A program made the position numbers and the translations under genes. The notes under the pieces were generated by a model. It saw only the letters and a program-made list of their open reading frames with translations. It had not been told where the DNA came from and made no database searches. 64,000 nt of DNA from Lachnospiraceae bacterium. GTDB taxonomy: Bacteria; Bacillota_A; Clostridia; Lachnospirales; Lachnospiraceae. Location of the stretch: NCBI GenBank assembly GCA_009911175.1, contig QXWX01000015.1, positions 1 to 64,000 on the forward strand, in the 5' to 3' direction. Below, piece after piece: positions 45,179 to 54,350 of this stretch; position 1 is the stretch's first letter; each line of letters starts with the position of its first letter.

Positions 45179-46283
45179 GTGGTTTTATTAGATGAATTAA
45201 AAGCAACTCTGCTTGCATATGAAGAACCGCTGAAAGATTTGAGGGATTCACTTTGACTTAGCGTCAAAGAAGGAAAGAATCGAAGAGCTGGAAAGAAATA
45301 TTGAAGAACCGGGATTCTGGGATAAGCCGGAGGAATCCCAGCACACGATGAAGGAACTGAAAAGCCTTCAGGATTCGGTCAAACAGATCGAGGGAATGTT
45401 TGCGGACCATGAGGATCTGGGGCTTCTGATCGAGATGAGTGAGGAAGAGCCGGATGAGGACACGATCGCGGAGATTCAGGAGGAGCTGGAGCGTTTCAAG
45501 GCGGAATTTGAAGAGCTGCGGATCCAGACTCTTCTGACCGGGGAGTACGATAAGAGTAATGCCATCGTGACGCTGCACGCGGGGGCCGGGGGAACCGAGT
45601 CCTGCGACTGGACAGGAATGCTTTACCGGATGTACAGCCGGTGGGCGGAGAAAAAAGGCTTTTCGCTGGAAGTTCTGGATTATCTGGAAGGGGATGTGGC
45701 CGGGATCAAGGGCGTAACCTTTGAGGTGTCCGGCGAGAATGCCTACGGCTTCCTGCGCTCGGAGAAGGGAGTACACCGCCTGGTGCGGATTTCCCCGTTC
45801 AATGCGGCGGGCAAGCGGCAGACGTCCTTTTCTTCCTGCGACGTGATCCCGGATATTGAGGATGACATTGAGATCGACATCAATGATGATGACCTTCGGA
45901 TTGATACATACCGCTCCAGCGGCGCGGGAGGCCAGCACATCAACAAGACCTCCTCGGCGATCCGGATCACCCATCTTCCTACTGGGATCGTGGTACAGTG
46001 TCAGAATGAACGTTCCCAGCACCAGAACAAGGATAAGGCCATGCAGATGCTGAAATCCAAGCTGTATGTGCTGAAACAGCAGGAGCAGGCGGAGAAGATG
46101 TCTGATATCCGCGGAGATATCAAGGACATCAATTTCGGAAATCAGATCCGCTCTTACGTGATGCAGCCATACACGATGGTCAAGGACCATCGGACCAATG
46201 CGGAGATCAGCAATGTGGGCAGCGTGATGGACGGCAATATTGATCCGTTTATCAATGCCTATCTGAGCGCTTCCGGTAAATAA
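45179..46283 (+). CDS. prfB: Peptide chain release factor 2 (programmed +1 frameshift)
   Basis: The gene is read as 45179-45253 joined to 45255-46283, 367 residues. The first frame runs 25 codons from GTG (AGAGGTG upstream) to an in-frame TGA at 45254-45256. There the classic RF2 slip site occurs: an upstream Shine-Dalgarno-like GAGGG, then CTT TGA C. Slipping +1 on CTT continues as DLASKKERIEELERNI. The main frame contains the anticodon-like SPF (VRISPFNAAGK) and the catalytic GGQ (SGAGGQHINKTSSA). RF2 recognises UGA and UAA, so low RF2 raises frameshifting and restores its own level. Apparent truncation here is regulation, not damage. Confidence 0.97.
45241..45257 (+). promoter_or_regulatory. 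RF2 programmed frameshift signal
   Basis: GAGGGATTCACTTTGAC: internal SD-like GAGGG four bases before CTT, then TGA C. This is the autoregulatory site known from prfB of most bacteria. Confidence 0.95.
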
Positions 46284-46305
46284 TAGAAAGGAAAGAGAGA
46301 AAAAG

Positions 46306-47523
46306 ATGGTAAATATAGCAGTAATGGGGTATGGTACGGTAGGCTCCGGCGTGGTGGAGGTGATCAACACCAACGGGGCGCGTATCAACCAGAGGATCGG
46401 CGACGAGCTCCGTATCAAGTATGTGCTGGATCTGCGGGATTTCCCGGGGGATCCGATCCAGGAAAAGATCGTCCATGATTTTGACGTCATTGTAAATGAT
46501 CCGGAGATTCAGATCGTAGTGGAGGTTATGGGCGGGATTGAGCCGGCCTATACCTTTGTGAAAAAATGCCTCCTGGCCGGAAAAAGCGTGGCTACCTCGA
46601 ACAAGGCGCTGGTTGCCAAGCACGGGGCGGAGCTTTTGTCCATTGCCCGGGAGCGGGACATCAATTTCCTGTTCGAGGCAAGCGTAGGAGGCGGAATCCC
46701 GATCATCCGGCCCTTAAATTCCTCCATGACGGCGGACGAGATCGAAGAGATCACCGGTATCCTGAACGGGACTACCAACTATATGATGACGAAAATGTTC
46801 TATGAGGGCTCGGATTATGACGATGTGCTCAGAGAAGCACAGGAGAAGGGCTATGCGGAGCGCAATCCGGAGGCGGATGTGGAAGGCTATGACGCCTGCC
46901 GTAAGATCGCCATTCTGTCCTCCCTGATCTCCGGGCAGCAGGTAGACTTCGAAGACATTTACACCGAAGGCATCACTCATATCACCAAAGAGGACATGAT
47001 GTACGCGAAGGCCATGGGGATGACCATCAAGCTGCTGGCAACAAGCAAGCGGCAGGGAGATCTTCTGCAGGCCATGGTTGCGCCGTATCTGCTGAGAAAA
47101 GAGCATCCGCTGTACAGTGTCAATGACGTGTTCAACGCGATCTTTGTCCATGGAAATGTCCTCGGAGACGCCATGTTCTACGGCAGCGGAGCCGGCAAGC
47201 TTCCCACCGCCAGCGCGGTGGTGGCCGACGTGGTGGACGAGGCAAAGCATCTTCACAGAAATATCATGACCATGTGGAAGAGCGACAAGCTGGAACTGCT
47301 TCCCTTTGAAGATACGAGCAAACGGTTCTTTGTCCGGATCTCCGGGGAGCCGGAGGCGTTGAAAGCTCACGTGGAAAGTAAATTTGGACCGGTGGAGATT
47401 GTCAGGGCAGACGGCTTGGAAGGGGAATTCGGATTCCTGACCGGCGTGCTGACCGAGCGGGCTTACGAGGAAAATGCAAAAGAGTTCCCGGGGATCCTTC
47501 ACAGGATCCGTGTGGAAGGGTAG
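46306..47523 (+). CDS. hom: Homoserine dehydrogenase
   Basis: A 405-residue NAD(P)H enzyme that reduces aspartate semialdehyde to homoserine for threonine and methionine. The dinucleotide motif is VAVMGYGTVGSGVVEVI-like (IAVMGYGTVGSGV), NKALVAKHGAEL and FEASVGGGIPIIRPL mark the active site, and LNGTTNYMMTKM and GYAERNPEADVEGYDACRK follow. The C-terminal 80 residues (RFFVRISGEPEALKAHVE...) look like an ACT-type regulatory domain. GAAAGGAAAGAGAG precedes the ATG. An apgM-like gene begins 6 bp after its stop. Confidence 0.96.
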   Translation: MVNIAVMGYGTVGSGVVEVINTNGARINQRIGDELRIKYVLDLRDFPGDPIQEKIVHDFDVIVNDPEIQIVVEVMGGIEPAYTFVKKCLLAGKSVATSNKALVAKHGAELLSIARERDINFLFEASVGGGIPIIRPLNSSMTADEIEEITGILNGTTNYMMTKMFYEGSDYDDVLREAQEKGYAERNPEADVEGYDACRKIAILSSLISGQQVDFEDIYTEGITHITKEDMMYAKAMGMTIKLLATSKRQGDLLQAMVAPYLLRKEHPLYSVNDVFNAIFVHGNVLGDAMFYGSGAGKLPTASAVVADVVDEAKHLHRNIMTMWKSDKLELLPFEDTSKRFFVRISGEPEALKAHVESKFGPVEIVRADGLEGEFGFLTGVLTERAYEENAKEFPGILHRIRVEG

Positions 47524-47529
47524 TGGGGC

Positions 47530-48747
47530 ATGATGAAAAAATATGTAATTGTTTTGTGCGACGGGATGGCGGATGAACCGCTGCCGGAGCTGGATGGAAG
47601 GACGCCTCTGGAAGCGGCGCGCACGCCCCATATGGACCGGCTGGCGCCCCGCTCCGAGATCGGCATGGCGCGGACGGTGCCGGAGGGGATGTCTCCGGGC
47701 AGCGATACGGCCAACCTGTCGGTCATCGGATACGACCCGGTTAAATACTATTCCGGGCGTTCCCCGCTGGAAGCGCTGAGTATCGGGGTGGATATGAAAG
47801 AGGATGACGTGTCGTTCCGCTGCAATGTGGTGACACTGTCTGAGGAGGAAGAAAACTACGAGGACCGGCGGATTCTGGATCACAGCGCAGGAGAGATCAG
47901 CAGTAAGGACGCGGCAGTCCTGATTGAGGCATTGAAGGAAGGATTGAAGCGGGACGGGTATGAGTTTTATGCGGGAACCAGCTACCGGCATCTGCTGATC
48001 TGGAAGCAGGGCAGAGTGGTGGAGCTGACCGCGCCCCATGATATATTGACCCGGCGAATTGGGGAATACCTGCCGGCAGACCCGGTGCTCCGGGAGATGA
48101 TGGTGAAGAGCTATGACATTCTTTCCAACCATCCCATCAATGTGAAGCGGAAGGAACAGGGACTGAACCCGGCCAACTCCGCCTGGTTCTGGGGAGCCGG
48201 CACCCGGCCCGCGCTGACCTCCTTTGAGCAGGAGCATCATCTGAAGGGCGCCATGGTATCCGCTGTGGATCTGCTGAAAGGCATCGCGGTGGGCGCAGGA
48301 ATGCGCAATATCACCGTGGAAGGCGCCAACGGCGGCCTGGATACGAACTACACGGGCAAGGGACAGGCAGCCATAGACGCGCTCCGGGGGGATATGGATT
48401 TTGTGTATATCCATATCGAGGCTCCGGACGAGATGGGACATCAGGGGAGCTTTACGGATAAGATCACGGCGATTGAGCGGATCGATGCGCAGATCATCGG
48501 CCCGATCGCGGAAACCCTGGAAGCGGAAGGTATGGACTTCCGCATGCTGGTACTGCCCGATCATCCGACTCCGGTCCGGGTGCGCACCCATGTCGGAGAT
48601 CCGGTTCCCTATCTGCTGTATGACAGCACGGCGGATCTGGGCGGCAAAGCGGTCCGGTATGATGAAAAGACCGGGCAGGAGAGCGGGATCCTGGTGGAGA
48701 AGGGGCATATGCTGATCCGGCATCTGTTTGAGAACGGTGAAAAATAA
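47530..48747 (+). CDS. ApgM-like cofactor-independent phosphoglycerate mutase, possible homoserine kinase analogue
   Basis: A 405-residue alkaline-phosphatase-superfamily protein of the archaeal-type iPGM group: CDGMADEPLPELDGRTPLEAA, the nucleophile region GMSPGSDTANLSVIGYDP, and the metal ligands in VYIHIEAPDEMGHQG and VLPDHPTPVRVRTH. Members of this group next to hom have been proposed, from genome context, to act as functional analogues of homoserine kinase. The 6-bp spacing after hom and absence of thrB here fit that idea, but glycolytic mutase activity cannot be excluded. ATGATG at 47530/47533 gives two possible starts three bases apart. Confidence 0.88.
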   Translation: MMKKYVIVLCDGMADEPLPELDGRTPLEAARTPHMDRLAPRSEIGMARTVPEGMSPGSDTANLSVIGYDPVKYYSGRSPLEALSIGVDMKEDDVSFRCNVVTLSEEEENYEDRRILDHSAGEISSKDAAVLIEALKEGLKRDGYEFYAGTSYRHLLIWKQGRVVELTAPHDILTRRIGEYLPADPVLREMMVKSYDILSNHPINVKRKEQGLNPANSAWFWGAGTRPALTSFEQEHHLKGAMVSAVDLLKGIAVGAGMRNITVEGANGGLDTNYTGKGQAAIDALRGDMDFVYIHIEAPDEMGHQGSFTDKITAIERIDAQIIGPIAETLEAEGMDFRMLVLPDHPTPVRVRTHVGDPVPYLLYDSTADLGGKAVRYDEKTGQESGILVEKGHMLIRHLFENGEK

Positions 48748-48748
48748 A

Positions 48749-48784
48749 AAATCGCAGTTTCCGTCAGGAGACTGCGGTTTTTAA
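48749..48784 (+). terminator. Terminator after hom-apgM
   Basis: CGCAGTTTCC (48753-48762) pairs with GGAGACTGCG (48767-48776; one G-U), then GTTTTTA. Confidence 0.85.
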
Positions 48785-48785
48785 A

Positions 48786-48860
48786 ATGATGGAGGCACAG
48801 GGCTTGATTAAGGCAATTCAGGGCAAAGGCAAGGGAAGATACGTTTTGAATGTCTCCAGT
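48786..48860 (+). pseudogene. Possible GntR-regulator remnant upstream of DUF1848
   Basis: The short frame just after the terminator reads EAQGLIKAIQGKGKGRYVLN, very like the wing of a GntR helix-turn-helix (…GLIxxxQGKGTFV). It runs into the DUF1848 frame but has no ribosome site and begins at the terminator. A decayed fragment is more likely than an N-terminal domain. Confidence 0.4.
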
Positions 48861-48884
48861 GCAGTAAAAAAGGATAAAAATATT

Positions 48885-49820
48885 ATGATCTTAAGCGTCA
48901 GCAGAAGAACAGATATCCCCGCCTTCTATGCGGAGTGGTTTTTCCGGCGGATCCGGGAAGGCTTTCTGTATGTCAGAAACCCGATGAATCCCCGTCAGGT
49001 GAGCAGGATCGCTCTGTCTCCGGATGTGGTGGACTGCATCGTGTTCTGGAGCAAAAATCCGGCGCCGATGCTGGAAAGACTGGATGAGCTGCGGGAATAT
49101 CCCTTTCATTTTCAGTTTACGCTGACGGGATATGGAAGGGATATCGAACCGGGGCTTCCGGATAAAAGGAAAGAGCTGATCGGTACATTTCAGAGATTAT
49201 CTGAAAAAGTGGGGAAGGAGAGAGTCGTCTGGCGGTACGATCCGATCCTGGTAAATGACAGGTATACGATGGAATATCACTTGAAAGCATTTGAAGAGAT
49301 CGCCGGCTGTCTCAAAGGCTACACGGAAAAGGCGGTCATCAGCTTTGTGGATTTTTATGCGAAAACGCTGCGCAATACAAAGGATCTGCATATAAAGAAC
49401 CTGAGCAGGGAAGAAATGACGGAAATTGCGAAGGGAATGTCGCAGATTGCAGATTGCTGCGGGCTGGTGATCGAAACCTGTGCGGAGCAGATTGATCTGA
49501 AGGATGTGGGAATCCGGCACGGAAGCTGTATTGACAAAAAGCAGATCGAGAAGATTGCGGGATGTTCACTGAGCGCGGAAAAGGACAAAAACCAGCGAGA
49601 AGCCTGCGGCTGCTGTGAAAGTATTGATGTGGGAGCCTACAATACCTGCGGAAATGGGTGCCGGTATTGCTATGCGAATTTTAGCGGGGAACAGGTGCGA
49701 AAATGCATAGCATGCTATGATGCGGATTCGCCGCTGCTCTGCGGAAGGATTGGCCTGGAGGACCGGGTGACAGACAGGAAAGTGAAATCTTTTCGGAACC
49801 CGCAGCTGAGCATTTTCTGA
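48885..49820 (+). CDS. DUF1848 domain protein with Cys-rich C-terminus
   Basis: A 311-residue protein of the DUF1848 family, marked by ILSVSRRTDIPAFYAEWFF, NPMNPRQVSRIALSPDVVDCIVFWSKNP, FTLTGYGRDIEP and VWRYDPILV. The C-terminal third is Cys-rich (ACGCCESIDVGAYNTCGNGCRYCYAN) and contains CGNGCRYC, a CX3CX2C motif as in radical-SAM iron-sulfur sites, here near residue 250 instead of the N-terminus. No function is assigned to the family. The ATG at 48885, after AAAAAGGA, matches family starts; an upstream in-frame ATG (48786) sits against a terminator. Confidence 0.85.
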   Translation: MILSVSRRTDIPAFYAEWFFRRIREGFLYVRNPMNPRQVSRIALSPDVVDCIVFWSKNPAPMLERLDELREYPFHFQFTLTGYGRDIEPGLPDKRKELIGTFQRLSEKVGKERVVWRYDPILVNDRYTMEYHLKAFEEIAGCLKGYTEKAVISFVDFYAKTLRNTKDLHIKNLSREEMTEIAKGMSQIADCCGLVIETCAEQIDLKDVGIRHGSCIDKKQIEKIAGCSLSAEKDKNQREACGCCESIDVGAYNTCGNGCRYCYANFSGEQVRKCIACYDADSPLLCGRIGLEDRVTDRKVKSFRNPQLSIF

Positions 49821-49833
49821 CCGTACAGCTGTG

Positions 49834-49868
49834 TTGGCAGACGTAAGCGTGCGTCAGCAAGGTTTTTG
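49834..49868 (+). terminator. Probable terminator after DUF1848
   Basis: GCAGACG pairs with CGTCAGC (49837-49858, one A-A mismatch) and is followed by AAGGTTTTTG. Confidence 0.5.
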
Positions 49869-49964
49869 CGAATGAATGAGCAGGGTGGACGTTCTTTAGA
49901 GCATCTAACCGTACAGTTGAGTGTTTTCGCAGATGGATGTTGTAATTGACTGGGAGAAGAACGA

Positions 49965-50465
49965 ATGGAAGTGAAATTTTATCCCTTATCGGACGAAGTA
50001 CGTTCGTCCTGCAGGGAGATGAATAACGGGGAGCCTTTCAGCGGCCCGACAGTGGAAGATTCGGATTTAAAATTCGCCGTCATTATTTCCAGGGCAGATG
50101 GAAAATGGGTATTCTGTAAGCACAAAGACAGAAATACATACGAAGTGCCCGGCGGCCACAGAGAAGAACATGAAAGTATCCTGGAAACCGCAAAACGGGA
50201 ATTATATGAAGAGACAGGTGCTGTAGAATACGACCTCCGTCCTGTCTGCGTTTATTCCGTGATCGGGCGGACACGGGTCAATCAGACGGGGGAAGAGACC
50301 TTTGGGATGCTGTACTATGCAGAGATCAGGAAGTTTGAACAGGAACTGCACAGCGAGATAGAAAAGGTGGAGTTCTTTGAAGAGCTGCCGGAGGCGTGGA
50401 CATATCCTGACATACAGCCGCTGCTGATCCGGGAGCATCTGAGGCGTGAAGCGCTCATAAAATGA
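49965..50465 (+). CDS. NUDIX hydrolase
   Basis: A 166-residue pyrophosphohydrolase. The complete Nudix box is GHREEHESILETAKRELYEETGA (GX5EX7REUXEEXGU), within a fold starting KFAVIISRADGKWVFCKHKDR. The first 28 residues (MEVKFYPLSDEVRSSCREMNNG) are an extension outside the core. Substrate specificity cannot be read from the box. GGGAGAAGAACGA precedes the ATG. It stands alone, between DUF1848 and a decayed region. Confidence 0.93.
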   Translation: MEVKFYPLSDEVRSSCREMNNGEPFSGPTVEDSDLKFAVIISRADGKWVFCKHKDRNTYEVPGGHREEHESILETAKRELYEETGAVEYDLRPVCVYSVIGRTRVNQTGEETFGMLYYAEIRKFEQELHSEIEKVEFFEELPEAWTYPDIQPLLIREHLRREALIK

Positions 50466-50472
50466 AAAGCAG

Positions 50473-50525
50473 GAATCCCCCTGCCTTGCTGCAAGCAGTA
50501 CACCAGCAGCAGGGCAGGGGGAAAA
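50473..50525. terminator. Strong hairpin between NUDIX and the gene remnant
   Basis: TCCCCCTGCC-TTGCTG (50476-50491) pairs with CAGCA-GGGCAGGGGGA (50503-50521). T richness is better on the minus side, so it may have served the decayed minus gene; it can also end NUDIX transcripts. Confidence 0.65.
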
Positions 50526-50528
50526 ATC

Positions 50529-50645
50529 TTATTTCTTTTTGACAGGGATCCAGATCTCGGTATAATAATTTTCATCATCGGTCCACTTAGGACACTTGTC
50601 CGGTGCGTCATACATCTCAACGCAGTATCCTGCAATATGCATCGC
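50529..50645 (-). pseudogene. C-terminal stump of a GyrI-like/AraC effector-binding domain protein
   Basis: Read on the minus strand, the last 38 codons give AMHIAGYCVEMYDAPDKC, then PKWTDDENYYTEIWIPVKKK and a TAA at 50529-50531. The EIWIPVKK ending is typical of GyrI-like small-molecule-binding domains. Nothing upstream continues the fold or provides a start, so only the C-terminus remains. Confidence 0.65.
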
Positions 50646-50758
50646 TGTGGGAGAGCAAAAAGCGGAAGCAGTGTTGGGGGCAGTCAGAGGGAACTATATT
50701 GGAACCTTGATCATGGACGATAAATGTGCCCAAAAAATTTTAAAAACGATCAAGTAGG
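50640..50758 (+). pseudogene. C-terminal stump of a SorC-family sugar-binding regulator
   Basis: On the plus strand the frame reads IAVGEQKAEAVLGAVRGNY, then IGTLIMDDKCAQKILKTIK and TAG at 50756-50758. Proteins of the SorC family end with this pattern (GGxxKxEAIxAALRGGxxxxLITDexxAxxLL). The N-terminal helix-turn-helix and most of the sugar-binding domain are missing. Confidence 0.6.
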
Positions 50759-50773
50759 CAGAGGTGATTTTTC

Positions 50774-50812
50774 CGGCCTGCGGCCGTACGTCAACGATAC
50801 GGCCGCAGGCTT
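50774..50812. terminator. Perfect 13-bp hairpin downstream of the HD gene
   Basis: GCCTGCGGCCGTA (50776-50788) pairs with TACGGCCGCAGGC (50798-50810). It lies just past the stop of the minus-strand HD gene and after the SorC stump; the plus strand has TTTTT before it, so it may be an old bidirectional terminator without a good minus T tail. Confidence 0.55.
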
Positions 50813-50822
50813 GAGGGAAGCT

Positions 50823-51398
50823 TTACAGATTCCCCTTCAACCCAATCTCCTCCGCCTTTTCCTTCATCCCTTCAATGGTCTCCCGGATCACCTCATCCAG
50901 CTCCATCCCCAGCATTTCACAGCCCTTGCGGATGACGTCGCGGTCTACGCCGGCGGCAAAGCGTTTGTCCTTGAATTTTTTCTTTACGGACTTCACCTCC
51001 AGATCCAATACGCTTTTGGAGGGACGCATCAGACATGCCGCATTGATCAGGCCGGTCAGCTCATCGATCGTATACAGTACCTTCTCCATCTGGCTTTCCG
51101 GCTTTGTGTCCGTACAGATTCCGTATCCGTGGCAGCTCATGGCGCGGATATAGACCTCATCAATTCCATGCTCACGCATGATCTCTTCGGCCTTTTTGCA
51201 ATGCTCCTCCGGGAACTGTTCATAATCCAGGTCGTGCAGCAGCCCGGCTACACCCCAGACTTCCTCATCCTCGCCGTTCAGGCGCCCGAAATGGGCCATT
51301 ACAGCTTCTACGGCCATGGCGTGCTGCTGCAGCGCCGGGGATTTTGTGTAATCCGTCAACAATTTCCATGCGTCTTCTCTTGATAGTTTCTTTTCCAT
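50823..51398 (-). CDS. HD-domain phosphohydrolase
   Basis: A 191-residue protein with the HD signature H...HD: QQHAMAVEAVMAHF, then GLLHDLDYEQFPEEH, and MSCHGYG and the Asp in YTIDELTGLI, as in HDIG-type hydrolases of small nucleotides or phosphate esters. The ATG at 51398 follows GGAGG by eight bases; an ATG at 51413 is part of that site. It is monocistronic. Substrate unknown. Confidence 0.88.
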   Translation of the reverse strand: MEKKLSREDAWKLLTDYTKSPALQQHAMAVEAVMAHFGRLNGEDEEVWGVAGLLHDLDYEQFPEEHCKKAEEIMREHGIDEVYIRAMSCHGYGICTDTKPESQMEKVLYTIDELTGLINAACLMRPSKSVLDLEVKSVKKKFKDKRFAAGVDRDVIRKGCEMLGMELDEVIRETIEGMKEKAEEIGLKGNL

Positions 51399-51486
51399 TT
51401 TAAAAACCTCCATGTATGTATAATCTATATCTCTTCATCAGCAGCAAAATCGGGGCTTATGAAATCCGTTTTTGGGAACAATCACA

Positions 51487-51813
51487 CTATCGAAAGATCG
51501 TCTGTACCAGAAACATATATATAATCGTCCCGCCTCCGATGCTCAGCAGCGTATTCTTTTTCCATTTATGCAGACCAACAATGAAAAGAATGGCGGTCAG
51601 CTCCGGCAGGGCAAAATGTCCGCCGCCGAACGCATCCTTTAAGCAGTACACCACCAGCAGCCCGATCACCGCATAGGGCAGGACCGTTCCGAGATAGGTA
51701 ATATAGCGGGGCGGCTCTTTGCCCTCTGGAAATATGAGAAAAGGAAGGAACCGTGTCGTCATGGTTCCCAGCACGACAGCCAGGATCGTGAGTATACTCT
51801 GTGCGGTTGTCAT
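51487..51813 (-). CDS. azlD: AzlD-family branched-chain amino acid exporter subunit
   Basis: A 108-residue membrane protein with four hydrophobic segments and AzlD features ([63 protein letters not shown]). It is the small partner of AzlC. Its ATG overlaps the azlC stop as ATGA, so translation is coupled. It most likely exports branched-chain amino acids or analogues. Confidence 0.93.
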   Translation of the reverse strand: MTTAQSILTILAVVLGTMTTRFLPFLIFPEGKEPPRYITYLGTVLPYAVIGLLVVYCLKDAFGGGHFALPELTAILFIVGLHKWKKNTLLSIGGGTIIYMFLVQTIFR

Positions 51814-52502
51814 GGTGTCTCCTCCTTCTTATGGTACCTTCTGCCAATGGAAAAGCACAGGATGATCAGGGCCATGGCAGGCAGGATAAAGCTCTGGCTT
51901 CCGAATACCAGCAGGCAGAGAAGCGAACAGCCCAGGCCGGTGAGGGCCGGGCGGTGATCCTTAGATTCCTCCCACTGGTTGATGAACATGACGACAAACA
52001 GCGCCGTCATGACGAACTCGATGCCTGTCGTGTCAAAATGGATAACATAACCCAGAAGGGCTCCCATGGTTGCGCCTGCGACCCAGTACATCTGATTCAG
52101 AAGCGTCACAAAGAGCATGAACCATCCCCTGTCCACATCCGGAGGCGGCGTCACGGTACAGTTGACCGTAAAGGACTCATCGCACATCCCATAGATCAGA
52201 TAGGTTTTTTTCCAGCCCGTATTCTTATACTTTTCCAGCATGGAGATCCCGTAGAACAGATGCCGCGCATTGACCATCAGCGCCAGAAAAAAGGCATGCA
52301 GCGGATGAAAGGCGGACAGCAGCAGCTCCACGGTGACAAATTCCATAGAACCGGCAAAGATAAACAGGCTCATGAACATGGGATAGACAAAGGAAAAGCC
52401 CTTGCTCCGCATGAGAAAGCCATAGGACATCCCCAGAAAGAGAAATCCGATGCAGATGGGGATCGTATAAGGCAGGGCAGCTTTGAATGCTTTTGTTTTC
52501 AT
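51810..52502 (-). CDS. azlC: AzlC-family branched-chain amino acid exporter subunit
   Basis: A 230-residue membrane protein of the AzlC family: [52 protein letters not shown] and [13 protein letters not shown] are characteristic. It forms a two-part exporter with AzlD. The ATG at 52502 follows AGGAGG; the frame extends 18 codons upstream without a better site. No Lrp-like regulator is adjacent. Confidence 0.94.
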   Translation of the reverse strand: MKTKAFKAALPYTIPICIGFLFLGMSYGFLMRSKGFSFVYPMFMSLFIFAGSMEFVTVELLLSAFHPLHAFFLALMVNARHLFYGISMLEKYKNTGWKKTYLIYGMCDESFTVNCTVTPPPDVDRGWFMLFVTLLNQMYWVAGATMGALLGYVIHFDTTGIEFVMTALFVVMFINQWEESKDHRPALTGLGCSLLCLLVFGSQSFILPAMALIILCFSIGRRYHKKEETP

Positions 52503-52584
52503 GGATATTCGTTCCTCCTGATCCGCAGTAAGGGACTGCGCAGAAAAATCCTGCAAACGTTTTGCGGATCAATCCGGACAGTTA

Positions 52585-52623
52585 CTAAGAAAGAAACAGG
52601 AGCCTTTGCCCCTGTTTCTTCTA
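52585..52623 (-). terminator. Terminator after pckA
   Basis: On the minus strand AAGAAACAGGGGC pairs back through CCTGTTTCTT (52591-52620) and continues into TTTCTT. Confidence 0.8.
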
Positions 52624-52652
52624 GTCGGATCCAATCAATCTCGTATTGAGAT

Positions 52653-54257
52653 TTATAACTGAGGACCAGCAGAAACCAAAGCCTTGCCTGCGTCATTGCC
52701 CTCATATTTTGTAAAGTTCTTGATGAATCTCTGCGCCAGATCCTTCGCCTTGGTTTCCCACTCAGCAGCATCGCCGTAAGTATCGCGCGGATCAAGGATA
52801 CCGGAATCTACGCCCGGAAGCTCTGTCGGAACTTCGAAGTTGAAGTACGGGATCTTCTTTGTCGGTGCTTTCAGGATATCGCCGCTTAAGATCGCGTCGA
52901 TGATACCGCGGGTATCCTTAATAGTGATACGCTTGCCTGTGCCGTTCCATCCGGTATTTACCAGATATGCCTTTGCGCCGTTTGCTTCCATTCTCTTAAC
53001 CAGCTCTTCGCCGTACTTGGTCGGATGCAGTTCCAGGAATGCCTGTCCGAAGCATGCGGAGAAGGTCGGTGTCGGCTCTGTGATACCGCGCTCTGTTCCG
53101 GCAAGCTTTGCGGTAAAGCCTGACAGGAAGTAGTACTGTGTCTGTTCCGGAGTCAGGATGGATACCGGAGGAAGTACGCCGAACGCGTCTGCGGACAGGA
53201 AGATCACTTCCTTCGCTGCAGGAGCCGCGGATACTGGACGCACGATCTTTTCAATGTGGTCGATCGGATAGGATACACGTGTATTCTCTGTCACGCTCTT
53301 ATCGTTAAAATCAATCTTGCCGTTCTCATCCAGTGTTACGTTCTCAAGCAGAGCGTTGCGCTTGATCGCATTGTAGATATCCGGCTCAGATTCCTTGTCC
53401 AGGTTGATGACCTTCGCATAGCAGCCACCTTCGAAGTTGAAGACGCCGTTGTCATCCCAGCCGTGCTCGTCATCACCGATGAGGAGACGCTTCGGGTCTG
53501 TGGAAAGCGTTGTCTTGCCGGTTCCGGAAAGACCGAAGAAGATAGCGGTATTCTCGCCGTTCATATCTGTATTTGCGGAGCAGTGCATGGAAGCGATGCC
53601 CTTGAGCGGCAGATAGTAGTTCATCATGGAGAACATACCCTTCTTCATCTCTCCGCCGTACCATGTATTCAGGATAACCTGCTCGCGGCTTGTGATATTG
53701 AATACTGCTGCTGTCTCAGAATTCAGGCCTAACTCTTTATAATTTTCAACCTTTGCCTTGGAAGCGTTGTAAACAACGAAATCAGGCTCAAAGCTTGCCA
53801 GCTCTTCGTCTGTCGGCTGGATGAACATGTTCTTTACAAAATGTGCCTGCCACGCAACTTCCATGATAAAACGGATTGCCATGCGGGTATCAGCGTTCGT
53901 TCCGCAGAATGCGTCTACTACAAAGAGTCTCTTATTGGAGAGCTCTTTCAGAGCAAGATCCTTTACAACAGCCCAAGTCTCTTCAGAAGCCGGATGGTTG
54001 TCATTTTTGTACTCATCGGAAGTCCACCATACGGTATCCTTTGAATTTTCATCCATAACGATGAACTTATCTTTGGGTGAACGGCCCGTATAGATACCAG
54101 TCATTACATTGACTGCACCCAGTTCGCTTACCTGGCCCTTTTCAAAACCTTCCAGATCAGGTCTTGTTTCCTCTTCAAATAACATTTCATATGAAGGATT
54201 GTGTACAATTTCTGTAGTTCCGGTAATACCATACTTACTTAAATTGAGTTCTGCCAT
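52653..54257 (-). CDS. pckA: Phosphoenolpyruvate carboxykinase (ATP)
   Basis: A 534-residue enzyme linking oxaloacetate and [15 protein letters not shown], the kinase-1a P-loop [11 protein letters not shown], the metal site DDEHGWDD and [11 protein letters not shown], and RVSYPIDHI are all present. In gut anaerobes it often runs in the PEP-carboxylating direction; here it could serve gluconeogenesis with fbp. Two starts six bases apart are possible (54263 and 54257); the latter is used, ten bases after GAGAGG. A strong promoter lies about 95 bp upstream. Confidence 0.96.
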   Translation of the reverse strand: MAELNLSKYGITGTTEIVHNPSYEMLFEEETRPDLEGFEKGQVSELGAVNVMTGIYTGRSPKDKFIVMDENSKDTVWWTSDEYKNDNHPASEETWAVVKDLALKELSNKRLFVVDAFCGTNADTRMAIRFIMEVAWQAHFVKNMFIQPTDEELASFEPDFVVYNASKAKVENYKELGLNSETAAVFNITSREQVILNTWYGGEMKKGMFSMMNYYLPLKGIASMHCSANTDMNGENTAIFFGLSGTGKTTLSTDPKRLLIGDDEHGWDDNGVFNFEGGCYAKVINLDKESEPDIYNAIKRNALLENVTLDENGKIDFNDKSVTENTRVSYPIDHIEKIVRPVSAAPAAKEVIFLSADAFGVLPPVSILTPEQTQYYFLSGFTAKLAGTERGITEPTPTFSACFGQAFLELHPTKYGEELVKRMEANGAKAYLVNTGWNGTGKRITIKDTRGIIDAILSGDILKAPTKKIPYFNFEVPTELPGVDSGILDPRDTYGDAAEWETKAKDLAQRFIKNFTKYEGNDAGKALVSAGPQL

Positions 54258-54350
54258 CTTCATTAAACCTCTCTTCTTCAATATTTGTCCATATATGCAG
54301 GATATGTGATGCCCTCTCCTGCGAAACAGACATTGTAACTTCAATATCAT

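Noticed and set aside
45074..45256. A separate 60-codon small gene upstream of prfB
   Set aside because: It overlaps the secA end, and its last 25 codons are the first part of RF2 before the programmed frameshift.
46714..48723. A 669-codon open frame on the minus strand across hom and the apgM-like gene
   Set aside because: It is antisense to two well-recognised genes, has no family-like sequence, and is rich in His, Arg and Leu as expected of an antisense frame in GC-rich codons.
49819..49925. Direct repeat ACCGTACAG at 49820 and about 49908 considered as a regulator site
   Set aside because: Only two short copies, one next to a terminator; no promoter could be placed convincingly beside them.
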